A DNA stretch of 30,595 bases, taken from IMG/VR virus record IMGVR_UViG_3300027659_000140, positions 1 to 30,595 of that record, one strand, 5' to 3'. The notes beneath the pieces are model-generated. The model searched no databases, was not told where the DNA came from, and saw nothing but the letters and a program-made list of their open reading frames with translations. Positions within the stretch are counted from its first letter, which is position 1; each line of letters begins with the position of its first letter. Position numbers and translations under genes: made by a program. Below are positions 1-5,817 of the stretch, one piece after another. This stretch comes from a virus.

Positions 1-93
1 ACGAACAAGGTCGCTTTCATCGACGCTTCCTTCATTCTCCCCAAGCTGCCCATGCTCAAAACGCAGGATACCGTCTATTCCTGCGAGGAATGA
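1..93 (+). CDS. C-terminal end of a truncated unknown protein
   Basis: The frame is open from base 1 to a TGA at 91-93, giving 30 residues that include the stretch LPKLPMLK and end in SCEE. No start is available, so the gene begins outside the window. I do not recognise the family. The convergent leftward gene stops 7 bases further on. If the window were closed into a circle, the base triplet before position 1 would be TAA in this frame, so the gene does not continue across that join. This argues that the window is cut from a longer sequence. An ATG at 52 could give only a 13-residue peptide. Confidence 0.4.
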   Translation, partial: TNKVAFIDASFILPKLPMLKTQDTVYSCEE

Positions 94-100
94 CCGCCCG

Positions 101-355
101 TCAGCAGTTCCAAGCCTTGCGGCTCCAATAATTTGGGCTGAAAATGTTATCCTTGCCCGTTATTCCCCCTGATCGAGCACAGTAACTTTTCTTTCTGGCT
201 GGCTGATCCTTCTTGATGGACATCTTGGGATCTCCGAAACGGACGATCTTCGTTTTGCCATTTTTCTTGACGAGGACTGCGGACTTCTTCTTGCCGCCAG
301 GCGTCCGCTTCACCTTTCCGTACCCGCTGAACGTCTCTCCACGGTGCGTAATCAT
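101..355 (-). CDS. Small basic conserved phage/virus protein, unknown function
   Basis: This 84-residue Lys/Arg-rich protein has the order GYGKVKRTPGGKKK, then VRFGDP, then KKSYCARSGGI, and ends in YWSRKAWNC. From memory, the RFGDP ... (R/K)K(S/N)(F/Y)xAR ... YWS-x-K-x-W pattern recurs in small proteins of cyanophages and other large viruses, with no assigned function. Its start ATG overlaps the stop of the upstream leftward gene in an ATGA (352-355), so the two are probably translated together. The protein is strongly cationic, which would suit nucleic-acid or capsid-core binding, but that is inference. It is convergent with the truncated gene at the left edge. Confidence 0.7.
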   Translation of the reverse strand: MITHRGETFSGYGKVKRTPGGKKKSAVLVKKNGKTKIVRFGDPKMSIKKDQPARKKSYCARSGGITGKDNIFSPNYWSRKAWNC

Positions 356-678
356 TTGAGCTTCTTCTGAGCCTTGTGTTCCCGTTTGTCAATCATCCTC
401 CACCGTACCACCTGCCTCCAGTCGCTTGTCACCGTCTCCATAACTTCTGTCTTTCCGTCCTGCAGTTCCACTTCCACTGGCAGGTGAGCACTGTGCGGCA
501 GGAACCAGTCCGCTTTATTCCATTGGTTGAGTTTCACGGCTGGGTGCAATGTGCGTTTTGGCTCGGGTAACGGTTGGGCATAGCTCACCCCTTGTAAGGG
601 GGCGAGCTTTAGATGCAAATGCGCCTTGGACGGGGTGTCTGGGACATTGAGGGATCCGCTCGGGCGTGCCTGCTGCAC
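352..678 (-). CDS. Hypothetical phage protein, 108 aa
   Basis: This is a hydrophilic 108-residue protein without membrane segments. The C-terminal half (HLPVEVELQDG, then WRQVVRWRMIDKRE) looks like a compact beta-hairpin/helix unit seen in uncharacterised phage proteins. The N-terminal half is Pro-rich and low in recognisable structure, so the true start could be downstream. It is the first gene of a two-gene leftward unit, coupled by ATGA to the small basic protein. The unit lies downstream of a long non-coding leader with a leftward terminator-like hairpin (861-893), which suggests transcription control. Function is unknown. Confidence 0.55.
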   Translation of the reverse strand: MQQARPSGSLNVPDTPSKAHLHLKLAPLQGVSYAQPLPEPKRTLHPAVKLNQWNKADWFLPHSAHLPVEVELQDGKTEVMETVTSDWRQVVRWRMIDKREHKAQKKLK

Positions 679-860
679 ACGGATTGACCTCGGCTCACTA
701 GGTAAACCTACACTCTTATGCCAGCGGGTGATCGCTCTGGCTGCCGATACTGAGGATCAGAGGCTGATTCCTAACCCACCTTGCGGTGCGGCGGCTTGTG
801 GGCCAATCTCAGCTTGAGGTCTTTGCAGCGTTGCGAGCTGCTTACGCATCAGGGCATAAA

Positions 861-893
861 AAAGCCCGCGTGGTAGTAGGCACGGCGGGCTTT
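861..893 (-). terminator. Hairpin 1: intrinsic terminator-like, leftward
   Basis: AAAGCCCGC (861-869) pairs perfectly with GCGGGCTTT (885-893). After a bulged G884, GTG (870-872) can pair with CAC (881-883), leaving the 8-nt loop GTAGTAGG (873-880). On the minus strand the stem is followed by a run of six T (complement of A858-A863), so it would terminate leftward transcription heading for the genes at 678-101. On the plus strand only three T follow, so it is weak in that direction. Confidence 0.7.
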
Positions 894-918
894 CAAACTG
901 ACGACTAAAATTGTTTTG

Positions 919-948
919 CTCGTCGCGGCTACTACCCCGCTTGACGAG
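919..948. other. Hairpin 2, loop complementary to hairpin 1
   Basis: CTCGTC (919-924) pairs with GACGAG (943-948). GCGG (925-928) pairs with CCGC (937-940), with a two-base TT bulge, leaving exactly the 8-nt loop CTACTACC (929-936). Seven loop bases, CTACTAC, are the reverse complement of GTAGTAG in the loop of hairpin 1. No T-run follows on either strand, so it is not a terminator itself. It may act together with hairpin 1 as a switch or folded RNA element. Confidence 0.6.
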
Positions 949-1090
949 GAAGAGGAAAGTTACGAATTAACAGGGGGGCAAGATTTATTTCAACAATTAT
1001 GAGAAAAAGAGTTGCAAGCTAAGTTAAAATGTATCTTATCAGTCCCATCGAGAGGCATTCCGTCTCTCACAACCAGTAAAAACAGAACAC

Positions 1091-1897
1091 ATGAATAAGT
1101 CACAACATTGGTACGACAAGGATGGGAAAGCCGTTTTCGAGGTTCCCAAAGCCAAAGGCGGCGGGATGCGGGCCACCACGCTGGCGGATGCCAGAAAGCT
1201 GGGACTCTATCCCAGCGTTACAACCATCATGAGCGTCATGGCTAAACCCCAGCTCGACGATTGGAAGTTGCAACAGGTCGCTGAACGGGCCTACGCCAAC
1301 CCACCGCAGGACGGCGAAGAGGCTGGAACCTACGCCCGCAGGACCATCGAAGGAGCCTTTGAGCAAGTCGGGGATGCAGCCGATCTGGGAACCGCTATCC
1401 ACGGTGCCCTAGAAGCCCATTTCCAAGGCTTTCCCATCCCCGAGGGTATGAACACCTACGTTGAGCCTGTTGTGGCCGCGCTGGACAAAGCAGGGATTCG
1501 GCTGATGCAGCACGAACTCCGGTTGGTTAACGCTGTGAACGGCTACGCTGGCACCACCGACGCAGTGATGGTCCGTGACGGGCAGCAAGGCATCCTAGAC
1601 TTCAAGTCCCGCAAGACCAAGGCGGGCGTCAAGTGCGAGCCGTGGGATAGCGAGCCAATGCAAGTGGCCGCGTATGGTGTAGCCAAGTTCCTCACCGTCC
1701 CCACCTGTGGAGCCAACGTCTACATCTCCACCACTGAACCAGGTCGTGTAGACGTGGTGCATTACGACCACAGCCAGCTTCACGCCGCTTGGCACGCCTT
1801 CCGTAATATGATTGAACTCTGGCAGTACCTCAAAGGGTACCGCCCGCCCTCTTTGTCAGCAACCAGTAACCAGTCAGTCAACATCAGTAACCAATAA
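1091..1897 (+). CDS. PD-(D/E)XK exonuclease, Cas4/RecB-like
   Basis: The 268-residue protein has the order of motifs of the RecB/Cas4-type nuclease fold: TAIHGALE with H104 (RecB-type His), an acidic E141, GTTDAVM with D157, then ILDFKSRK with D170 and K172 as the D-x-K metal/catalytic pair, and QVAAY with Q191 and Y195 (QxxxY). Such phage enzymes act on DNA ends in replication or recombination. It is the first gene of the early operon and is followed by an SSB-like protein, a typical recombination pair. The last 15 residues are a Ser/Asn/Gln-rich tail encoded by a repetitive CAGTAACCAGTCA-type stretch that looks like local slippage. The start has no SD sequence (leader AAAACAGAACACATG). The family is confident; the exact substrate is not known. 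Confidence 0.85.
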   Translation: MNKSQHWYDKDGKAVFEVPKAKGGGMRATTLADARKLGLYPSVTTIMSVMAKPQLDDWKLQQVAERAYANPPQDGEEAGTYARRTIEGAFEQVGDAADLGTAIHGALEAHFQGFPIPEGMNTYVEPVVAALDKAGIRLMQHELRLVNAVNGYAGTTDAVMVRDGQQGILDFKSRKTKAGVKCEPWDSEPMQVAAYGVAKFLTVPTCGANVYISTTEPGRVDVVHYDHSQLHAAWHAFRNMIELWQYLKGYRPPSLSATSNQSVNISNQ

Positions 1898-1903
1898 AAC
1901 ATC

Positions 1904-2572
1904 ATGCCCATTAACGTATCCAACAAAACCAAGTCAGATCCCGTGCCCGCTGGCACCCATCACGCAGTCTGCTACGGCATCATCGCCGTTGGCACCCAGC
2001 CATCCGAGAAGTTCACACCTCGCCAAAAGATTGTTGTCTGCTTCGAAATTCCCTCGGAACGCATCACCATCAAGGATCAGGATCTGCCTCGCGGCATCAG
2101 TAAGCGATACACACTATCGTTAAACGAGAAATCAAGCCTCCGCAAAGACCTCCAGTCGTGGAGAGGGAAACCCTTCACGCAAGAGGAGCTTAACGGCTTT
2201 GATGTAAGCAAAGTTATTGGCTCCAATTGCCTCATCTCCGTACTGCACTCTGACCGTGCTGGAGCTATCTACGCTGACATCAGCGGGATCTCCGCTCTGC
2301 CGCGGCAGATGGCGTCTGTGCGCCCCGAGAATCAACCCCTGTACTTCAACCTGATCGAGGCAATTGACCTAGCGAAGAAAACAGGCAACACGGATGTCAA
2401 TTGGCCCTCCGAGCTGCCAGCGTGGGTGCAGAAAATCTGCTCACAGGCCGACGAGTACCTAGCGTTTCGTGGTGGAGAGTCGGCTGACAGCCCAGCAGCT
2501 AAAACCATTGGCAAGCTGATGGAAACACAGGATCTTGCCGCAGAAGGTGACAGTGAAAGCGTCCCATTCTAA
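1904..2572 (+). CDS. SSB-like ssDNA-binding protein
   Basis: The 222-residue protein begins with a beta-rich region (about residues 15-120: HAVCYGIIAVG, KIVVCFEIP, KRYTLSLN, VIGSNCLISVLHS) compatible with an OB fold. It continues through a charged helical region and ends in an acidic tail whose last seven residues are DSESVPF. This copies the C-terminal tip of bacterial SSB (acidic residues followed by I/V-P-F), which recruits partner enzymes. It sits 7 bp after the PD-(D/E)XK nuclease gene, supporting a replication/recombination role. The start codon follows AAAACATC without an SD. The assignment rests on fold pattern, tail and context; homology to classical SSB is not demonstrated. An alternative is a DUF-type recombination mediator. 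Confidence 0.65.
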   Translation: MPINVSNKTKSDPVPAGTHHAVCYGIIAVGTQPSEKFTPRQKIVVCFEIPSERITIKDQDLPRGISKRYTLSLNEKSSLRKDLQSWRGKPFTQEELNGFDVSKVIGSNCLISVLHSDRAGAIYADISGISALPRQMASVRPENQPLYFNLIEAIDLAKKTGNTDVNWPSELPAWVQKICSQADEYLAFRGGESADSPAAKTIGKLMETQDLAAEGDSESVPF

Positions 2573-2576
2573 TCCC

Positions 2577-2756
2577 ATGCCAACTAAATCCAGAGTCAAC
2601 GAAGCGGGTGTTTACACCAAGCCAGGGCTGCGTAAGCAGCTTTTTGAACGAATCAAAGCGGGCGGTAAGGGCGGGCGTCCAGGTCAATGGTCTGCTCGCA
2701 AAGCGCAGTTTCTCGCTGCTCAGTACAAAAACGAAGGGGGAGGATATAAAACATGA
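2577..2756 (+). CDS. Small basic conserved viral protein, 59 aa, unknown function
   Basis: I chose the ATG at 2577, four bases after the upstream stop, because the family-like part starts there (MPTKSRVNEAG). The motifs GGKGGRPGQWSARKAQ and QYKNEGGGYK match a small Lys/Gly-rich protein family that I recall from phages and giant viruses, listed under a DUF name and without known function. The protein is strongly basic and has no membrane segment. An earlier in-frame ATG at 2535 lies inside the SSB-like gene and adds unrelated residues. The last codons carry GGGGGAGG, which serves as a good ribosome site for the next gene; the two overlap by ATGA (2753-2756). Confidence 0.75.
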   Translation: MPTKSRVNEAGVYTKPGLRKQLFERIKAGGKGGRPGQWSARKAQFLAAQYKNEGGGYKT

Positions 2757-2986
2757 AAGCTACTCAAAAATCCCTCCGAGACTGGGGCAACCAGAAGTGG
2801 CGGACGAGCAGCGGGAAGCCGTCTCTGGAGACGGGAGAACGGTATCTTCCTGCCGCCGCCCTACGCTCGCTGTCTGCCGCCGAGAAAGCCGCAACGAACC
2901 GCGCCAAGAAGAAAGGTATGCGGGCAGGAAAACAGTATGTGAAACAACCCGCCAAGATAGCCAAGAAGGTTGCTCAATACCGCTAA
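2753..2986 (+). CDS. Small basic protein, DUF5872-like
   Basis: The 77 residues show SLRDWGNQKWRTSSGKPS, then TGERYLPAAALRSLS, then AEKAATNRAKKKG, then GKQYVKQPAKIAKKVAQYR. The pattern W-x-x-Q-x-W-x-T-x-S-G-K-P-S ... TGERYLP ... K-Q-P ... K-x-x-x-Y-R is one I recognise from small proteins of phages, mimiviruses and algal viruses. I believe it is Pfam DUF5872, but the number is from memory. Function is unknown. It is preceded by one of the few strong SD sequences in the window (GGGAGG about 8 bp upstream) and overlaps the previous basic gene by 4 bp. The pairing of the two basic genes suggests a joint role, possibly DNA or core binding. Confidence 0.8.
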   Translation: MKATQKSLRDWGNQKWRTSSGKPSLETGERYLPAAALRSLSAAEKAATNRAKKKGMRAGKQYVKQPAKIAKKVAQYR

Positions 2987-2987
2987 C

Positions 2988-3314
2988 ATGAAAACCAGTA
3001 CAACGGGACACCAGATCGAACTAGGCGAATGGCTCAGGGACCAGTGCTTGGCTCACATCCTTGAGCATACTCCTGATAGTTGGGTGGAGGCGTTTGAGGA
3101 GAAAGCGGGACGGTTGCTGCGGACGCAGGGATCCTTCACCGCGCATGAAGTTGTTAGCCATGTCGGGCCACCACCCAACCATGTAAACGCCATCGGGGCC
3201 GTGTGCCGAGCTTACGCCCGTCGCAACGACCTCGTTGGCTCCTACGAGAAGGCAACAAATCCAGCGGCACACGCCCGAGTCGTCGTGCGGTGGAGGGATG
3301 CACACGCACGATGA
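2988..3314 (+). CDS. Winged-helix-like phage protein, 108 aa
   Basis: I chose the ATG at 2988, directly after the previous TAA; an ATG at 2970 would overlap that gene. The middle of the protein (FTAHEVVSHVGPPPNHVNAIGAVCRAYARRNDL, about residues 50-82) has the layout of a small winged-helix domain: a helix entering on FTA-x-x-V, a G-x-P turn, and a recognition-type helix beginning near NAIGAV. It ends with HARVVVRW. Similar small proteins with an FTAxDV...GAVF...HARVVRVW pattern are common in phage early regions and are presumed DNA-binding. No SD precedes the start. The stop overlaps the start of a tiny membrane ORF (ATGA, 3311-3314). Confidence 0.65.
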   Translation: MKTSTTGHQIELGEWLRDQCLAHILEHTPDSWVEAFEEKAGRLLRTQGSFTAHEVVSHVGPPPNHVNAIGAVCRAYARRNDLVGSYEKATNPAAHARVVVRWRDAHAR

Positions 3315-3412
3315 ACACCTATGTTTGGTTACTTGCGTGCTTTATCTGGCTTCTTATTGGGATCCTTATCGGCGTTTTCCGCTGCGGAGATTCCGATCAC
3401 AGGGACGATTGA
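3311..3412 (+). CDS. Tiny one-TM membrane peptide, 33 aa, tentative
   Basis: The ATG overlaps the stop of the upstream gene in ATGA, the same coupling used by several certain genes here. The peptide has one hydrophobic helix (residues 5-23, VWLLACFIWLLIGILIGVF) and a short charged tail RCGDSDHRDD. It overlaps the endolysin-like gene (start 3321) in another frame by 92 bp, so both frames encode hydrophobic segments from the same DNA. Holin/antiholin-like or regulatory small membrane proteins are possible. Hydrophobic codons in one frame often give hydrophobic codons in another, so it could be a by-product of the neighbour's signal peptide. Confidence 0.35.
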   Translation: MNTYVWLLACFIWLLIGILIGVFRCGDSDHRDD

Positions 3413-3755
3413 CCTAGAGAGGCTGATAGCCTGCATCGAACACAAGGAGGGTGCCCCCTGGAGCAACGCTGGGGGTGCCCTCCAATTTACTCGGGCGACG
3501 TGGAGCGATTTCTCCACTGACCCCTACACTTGGGCCAGCCAGCCCGACAAAGCCCGTCAAATCGCAAGGAAAGCCCTATTGCGGGCCATTCAGAGAATGC
3601 GTCAAGACGGCATCAAACCCTCAGTGTGGCTCCTCGCCCTGCGCTGGAACTGCGGCTACGCAGGAATGGTGAAGCGAATGGAGGGACGCTGGGACTACGC
3701 AGAACACGTCAGGAATCTTTATTACGACCATGAATTTCTCAGAACACGCCTTTGA
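3321..3755 (+). CDS. Secreted endolysin/lytic transglycosylase-like protein
   Basis: The 144-residue protein starts with a hydrophobic signal (residues 1-22, FLLGSLSAFSAAE, plausible cleavage after FSA or SAA). This is followed by IACIEHKEGAPWSNAGGALQFTRATWSDF. The Glu-containing segment (E40 or E43) followed by GGALQFTRATW resembles the lysozyme/transglycosylase pattern E-S-G ... G-x-x-Q-x-x-x-x-T-W, where the Glu is catalytic and the Gln lies in the sugar cleft. It would cut peptidoglycan after Sec-type export (SAR or cleaved signal). Unusually, it lies in the early operon about 13 kb from the holin, on the other strand. Its end overlaps the next gene by 26 bp. Exact class is uncertain. Confidence 0.7.
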   Translation: MFGYLRALSGFLLGSLSAFSAAEIPITGTIDLERLIACIEHKEGAPWSNAGGALQFTRATWSDFSTDPYTWASQPDKARQIARKALLRAIQRMRQDGIKPSVWLLALRWNCGYAGMVKRMEGRWDYAEHVRNLYYDHEFLRTRL

Positions 3756-4254
3756 CGCCTGCTGCCGAGAGGCTAAGGCTATTGGCAGACGGCTAAATAA
3801 AACTGAATGGCTGGAGGCCATGCAGGAGGCTTACGACTCTTACCCGCACGAAGGGCTGTTGGCTACGGATACACCCAAAGTTAGGGCTACCCGCGTAAAG
3901 GCAGTAGACGCGGAATGGCTGGAGAGCTTAGAGCAGAATCCAGCCTATGCCGGCATCGACATCAAGCGGGAGCTGGGGAAAGCCCAAGCCTGGGCATCTG
4001 TCCGCAAGGTAGGGGTAAGCCAGATGCGCTTCCTCAATTGGCTCAACAAGGCGCAAGTGTCCGATCGGCCCATTCAGTTCAACGGAGCAGGGGCCACTTC
4101 GTTTCCCCCTCCCTCCGCTCAAACCAGCAGCGAACCAAATGGCTGGCGTGAATGGGTGCGCGAGAACTCCACAGATCCTAGCAATGCAGATAGACCTTGG
4201 AACGCACTAGAAGCAGTAGCTCAGAAATACATTTTGACCCAACTAAAGAAATGA
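3730..4254 (+). CDS. Replication-initiator/helicase-loader-like protein
   Basis: The 174-residue protein is predicted to be mainly helical. The segment NPAYAGIDIKRELGKAQAWA, followed by a helix ending in RFLNWLNKA, is the arrangement seen at the end of many phage replication organiser or loader proteins (I-D-x-x-x-E-x-x-K-x-x-x-W ... F-x-x-W-L). Next come a Pro/Ser linker and a short conserved-looking tail. The context is right: nuclease and SSB-like genes upstream, resolvase downstream. It overlaps the endolysin gene by 26 bp and the next gene by ATGA (4251-4254). No ATPase motif is present, so it is not a DnaC-type loader. The role is inferred from pattern and context. Confidence 0.5.
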   Translation: MNFSEHAFDACCREAKAIGRRLNKTEWLEAMQEAYDSYPHEGLLATDTPKVRATRVKAVDAEWLESLEQNPAYAGIDIKRELGKAQAWASVRKVGVSQMRFLNWLNKAQVSDRPIQFNGAGATSFPPPSAQTSSEPNGWREWVRENSTDPSNADRPWNALEAVAQKYILTQLKK

Positions 4255-4751
4255 ACACACCCACACCCCGCACGGACGCCGCTTGGTCCGCGTCGTTTGA
4301 CATGAAACAACTCAGCGCAGGCCAAACCGCACGGGCATTGCGCGAATGTTCACAAAAACTTGAATCAGAACTTACCGCCCTCAGCGCCGAGCGCGACGAA
4401 CTCCGCGCCGAACACCAGCGGGCTTGCGAGGTCGAGCAGGAACTTCGCGCCGAGGTGAAGCGGATGACGCACGCCTATGAGTACGACCACAAGTGCCTGT
4501 ATGAAGTGCGAGATCGGTGTCATTTGTGGAAGCAACGCGCCGAGAAAGCCGAGGCTGAACTCGCTGCAGCCAAAGAACGTCTACGCAGCGAGGCGATGGA
4601 CGATTATGCTTCAATTAAACATTTGCAACGCGAACTCGCCACCGAGCGTGCGCGGCTGGATTGGCTGCTGCTGGATAATCTCACACGATTCGATGATTCG
4701 TTCTCTCACCGCACCGCCATCGACGCAGCGATGAAGGAGGGCGCGAAATGA
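4251..4751 (+). CDS. Coiled-coil protein with TPRTDAA start, unknown function
   Basis: I chose the ATG at 4251, which overlaps the upstream stop (ATGA) and places the recognisable TPRTDAAW motif at the N-terminus; the upstream in-frame ATG at 4197 lies inside the previous gene. About residues 30-140 form a continuous Glu/Ala/Arg-rich coiled coil (LESELTALSAERDELRAE and onwards). The end carries ERARLDWLL ... IDAAMKEGAK. I recall such TPRTDAA coiled-coil proteins from many uncultured phages and from Verrucomicrobiota genomes, with no function. It overlaps the next gene by ATGA (4748-4751). GC-rich wobble positions differ a little from its neighbours. Confidence 0.7.
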   Translation: MNTPTPRTDAAWSASFDMKQLSAGQTARALRECSQKLESELTALSAERDELRAEHQRACEVEQELRAEVKRMTHAYEYDHKCLYEVRDRCHLWKQRAEKAEAELAAAKERLRSEAMDDYASIKHLQRELATERARLDWLLLDNLTRFDDSFSHRTAIDAAMKEGAK

Positions 4752-5122
4752 GCACGGAAGAAACCACACCCACCTGTCAGCCAGACGTAGCGCACGCACG
4801 GGCCAAAGACCTGGACGCAGCCAGTGATGCCAAGCTCGCTTTGATCTGCGGAGAAATGACTGCTGGAGAGATTCGCACTCTTCGCGCCATGCTCAGTTAC
4901 ATCCTCAGACCTGCTGCCGAGGAAAAGTTAAAAGGTTTCCAGCGTATGGCGAACGCATTGGAAATTGTCCGAAAATACAATGAAGACGTGGAGAAATGGA
5001 TGGCGCAGCATATTGGGCACTTACGCGACGATAGGGAGAAAATGGAGCGGCAAATTTACAGCCTGAAACGCCGAGTCAGCCGCATCGAGAAAGCATCTAT
5101 CGAGCAGTGCAATAATAAATAA
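4748..5122 (+). CDS. Coiled-coil hypothetical protein, 124 aa
   Basis: This soluble, largely helical 124-residue protein overlaps the previous gene by ATGA. The C-terminal third (HLRDDREKMERQIYSLKRR, then VSRIEKAS) is a clear heptad coiled coil. The N-terminal part (DAKLALICGEMTAGEIRTLRAML) is also helical. I do not recognise the family. Position in the early operon suggests an accessory early function. A 42-bp non-coding gap follows before the next start. Confidence 0.6.
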   Translation: MSTEETTPTCQPDVAHARAKDLDAASDAKLALICGEMTAGEIRTLRAMLSYILRPAAEEKLKGFQRMANALEIVRKYNEDVEKWMAQHIGHLRDDREKMERQIYSLKRRVSRIEKASIEQCNNK

Positions 5123-5164
5123 CATCGTAATTGAGAAAAAGTATCAACACACCATAAAACCCCC

Positions 5165-5452
5165 ATGAAAATTGAAATGAAACGTCCTAACAAGCAAATG
5201 GCTGACAACGTCGAAACCATGTTAAATGATTTCGCGAAAATCAGCACCATCGCCCGCACACTCAAAACCCAAATGGTAACGGTCTATCGTTACATTTCTT
5301 ACCTCCAATACACCAAGGTCATGGTCAGTGATGCGGAGCTGAAAATGATTATCAACCACAGGAAGACCCGTAAAGCCGCTGCAGCCGCTCCAGCCCAGTC
5401 CACACCCGCACCAGGCGTTAGCCATGCCGCCACGCCCGTTCTAGGGGCATAG
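5165..5452 (+). CDS. Putative small DNA-binding protein with Ala/Pro tail
   Basis: The 95-residue protein has a helical, basic N-terminal two thirds in which AKISTIARTLKTQMVTVYRY reads like a helix-turn-helix (I-A-x-x-L-x-x-x-x-x-T-V-Y-R-Y-I). It ends in a disordered Ala/Pro/Thr tail (residues 70-95). The start follows ACCATAAAACCCCC with no SD. An in-frame second ATG (MKRPNKQ, five codons in) is an alternative start. The HTH reading is by eye. It lies directly before a second HTH-like gene. Confidence 0.5.
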   Translation: MKIEMKRPNKQMADNVETMLNDFAKISTIARTLKTQMVTVYRYISYLQYTKVMVSDAELKMIINHRKTRKAAAAAPAQSTPAPGVSHAATPVLGA

Positions 5453-5465
5453 GAAGCGGTGTCTG

Positions 5466-5702
5466 ATGGCCCGTCCTCCGTACCTTCCGCCAGATCCTAT
5501 CTCCGTCTCCTACTTCAAGGGACGGAAGTACCGCGTCCGCACCACCCCGTGGCACGTCAAGCGGATGCGGGAACTCTACTGGGAAGGCGTCCCTTGCAAG
5601 TCCATCGCCCGTCTCTTTAACCTATCCTACAACTATGCGTGGCAAATCGTTAACTTCTATCGCCTTCGTAAAACGCAAGGTGAAATCCAAGGTCGCGAAT
5701 AA
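5466..5702 (+). CDS. Small HTH protein, 78 aa
   Basis: After a Pro-rich start (MARPPYLPPDP), residues 28-65 show a helix-turn-helix of the resolvase/homeodomain-like type: HVKRMRELYWEGVPCKSIARL, then FNLSYNYAWQIVNFYR. This matches L-x-x-x-G-x-x-x-x-x-I-A-R-x-F-x-x-S-x-x-x-x-x-x-I-V. It is basic and very likely binds DNA, perhaps as a regulator or a replication accessory. Its final 68 bp overlap the frame that encodes the N-terminal part of the RusA-like resolvase, and the ATG of the resolvase C-terminal frame follows its stop by 3 bases. Confidence 0.65.
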   Translation: MARPPYLPPDPISVSYFKGRKYRVRTTPWHVKRMRELYWEGVPCKSIARLFNLSYNYAWQIVNFYRLRKTQGEIQGRE

Positions 5703-5817
5703 ATCATGGAACCCCAATCTTCCCTACCCACTGCGCCTGACCCTCACGGGCTACAACACACCCAGCCTAAACACGATGCTGGGGCGCAACTTCTGGATCC
5801 TGACAAAGCTAAAAAAG
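5680..5817 (+). other. RusA N-terminal half encoded in the other frame
   Basis: This frame is open from ATG 5635 (inside the upstream HTH gene) or GTG 5680 to a stop at 5914-5916. Between about 5730 and 5840 it encodes a RusA-type N-terminus with PLRLTLTGYNTPSLN and MLGRNFWILTKLKK. It lies +1 relative to the frame of the catalytic half (5706-6041), so a -1 slip joins the two. The zero-frame continuation past 5817 (EARDALVFALRS) still looks like the RusA helix, so the exact crossover is uncertain. Confidence 0.55.

Larger units (their letters stand above)
679..1090. other. Non-coding divergent region with structured elements
   Basis: This stretch of about 410 bp lies between the leftward pair and the rightward early operon. 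Short open frames inside it show no recognisable protein features. The part 690-850 shows no tRNA cloverleaf on either strand. The part 861-948 holds two hairpins with complementary loops, annotated separately. The part 950-1090 is A/T-rich and should contain the promoters for both directions. TTGCAA occurs on both strands around 1012-1017, but I find no convincing -35/-10 pair. A small dyad GAGAG...CTCTC lies about 25-45 bp before the first rightward start. Confidence 0.6.

Noticed and set aside
690-850. Possible tRNA or tmRNA in the long non-coding region
   Set aside because: No cloverleaf with a 7-bp acceptor stem and T-arm GGTTCRANYCC could be built on either strand.
1012-1037. TTGCAA ... 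TATCTT as a rightward promoter
   Set aside because: The spacer is only 14 bp and the -10 is poor, so it was not annotated.
4381-4614. 77-codon Arg-rich frame antisense to the coiled-coil gene
   Set aside because: It is a shadow of a GC-rich coiled-coil gene with no independent support.
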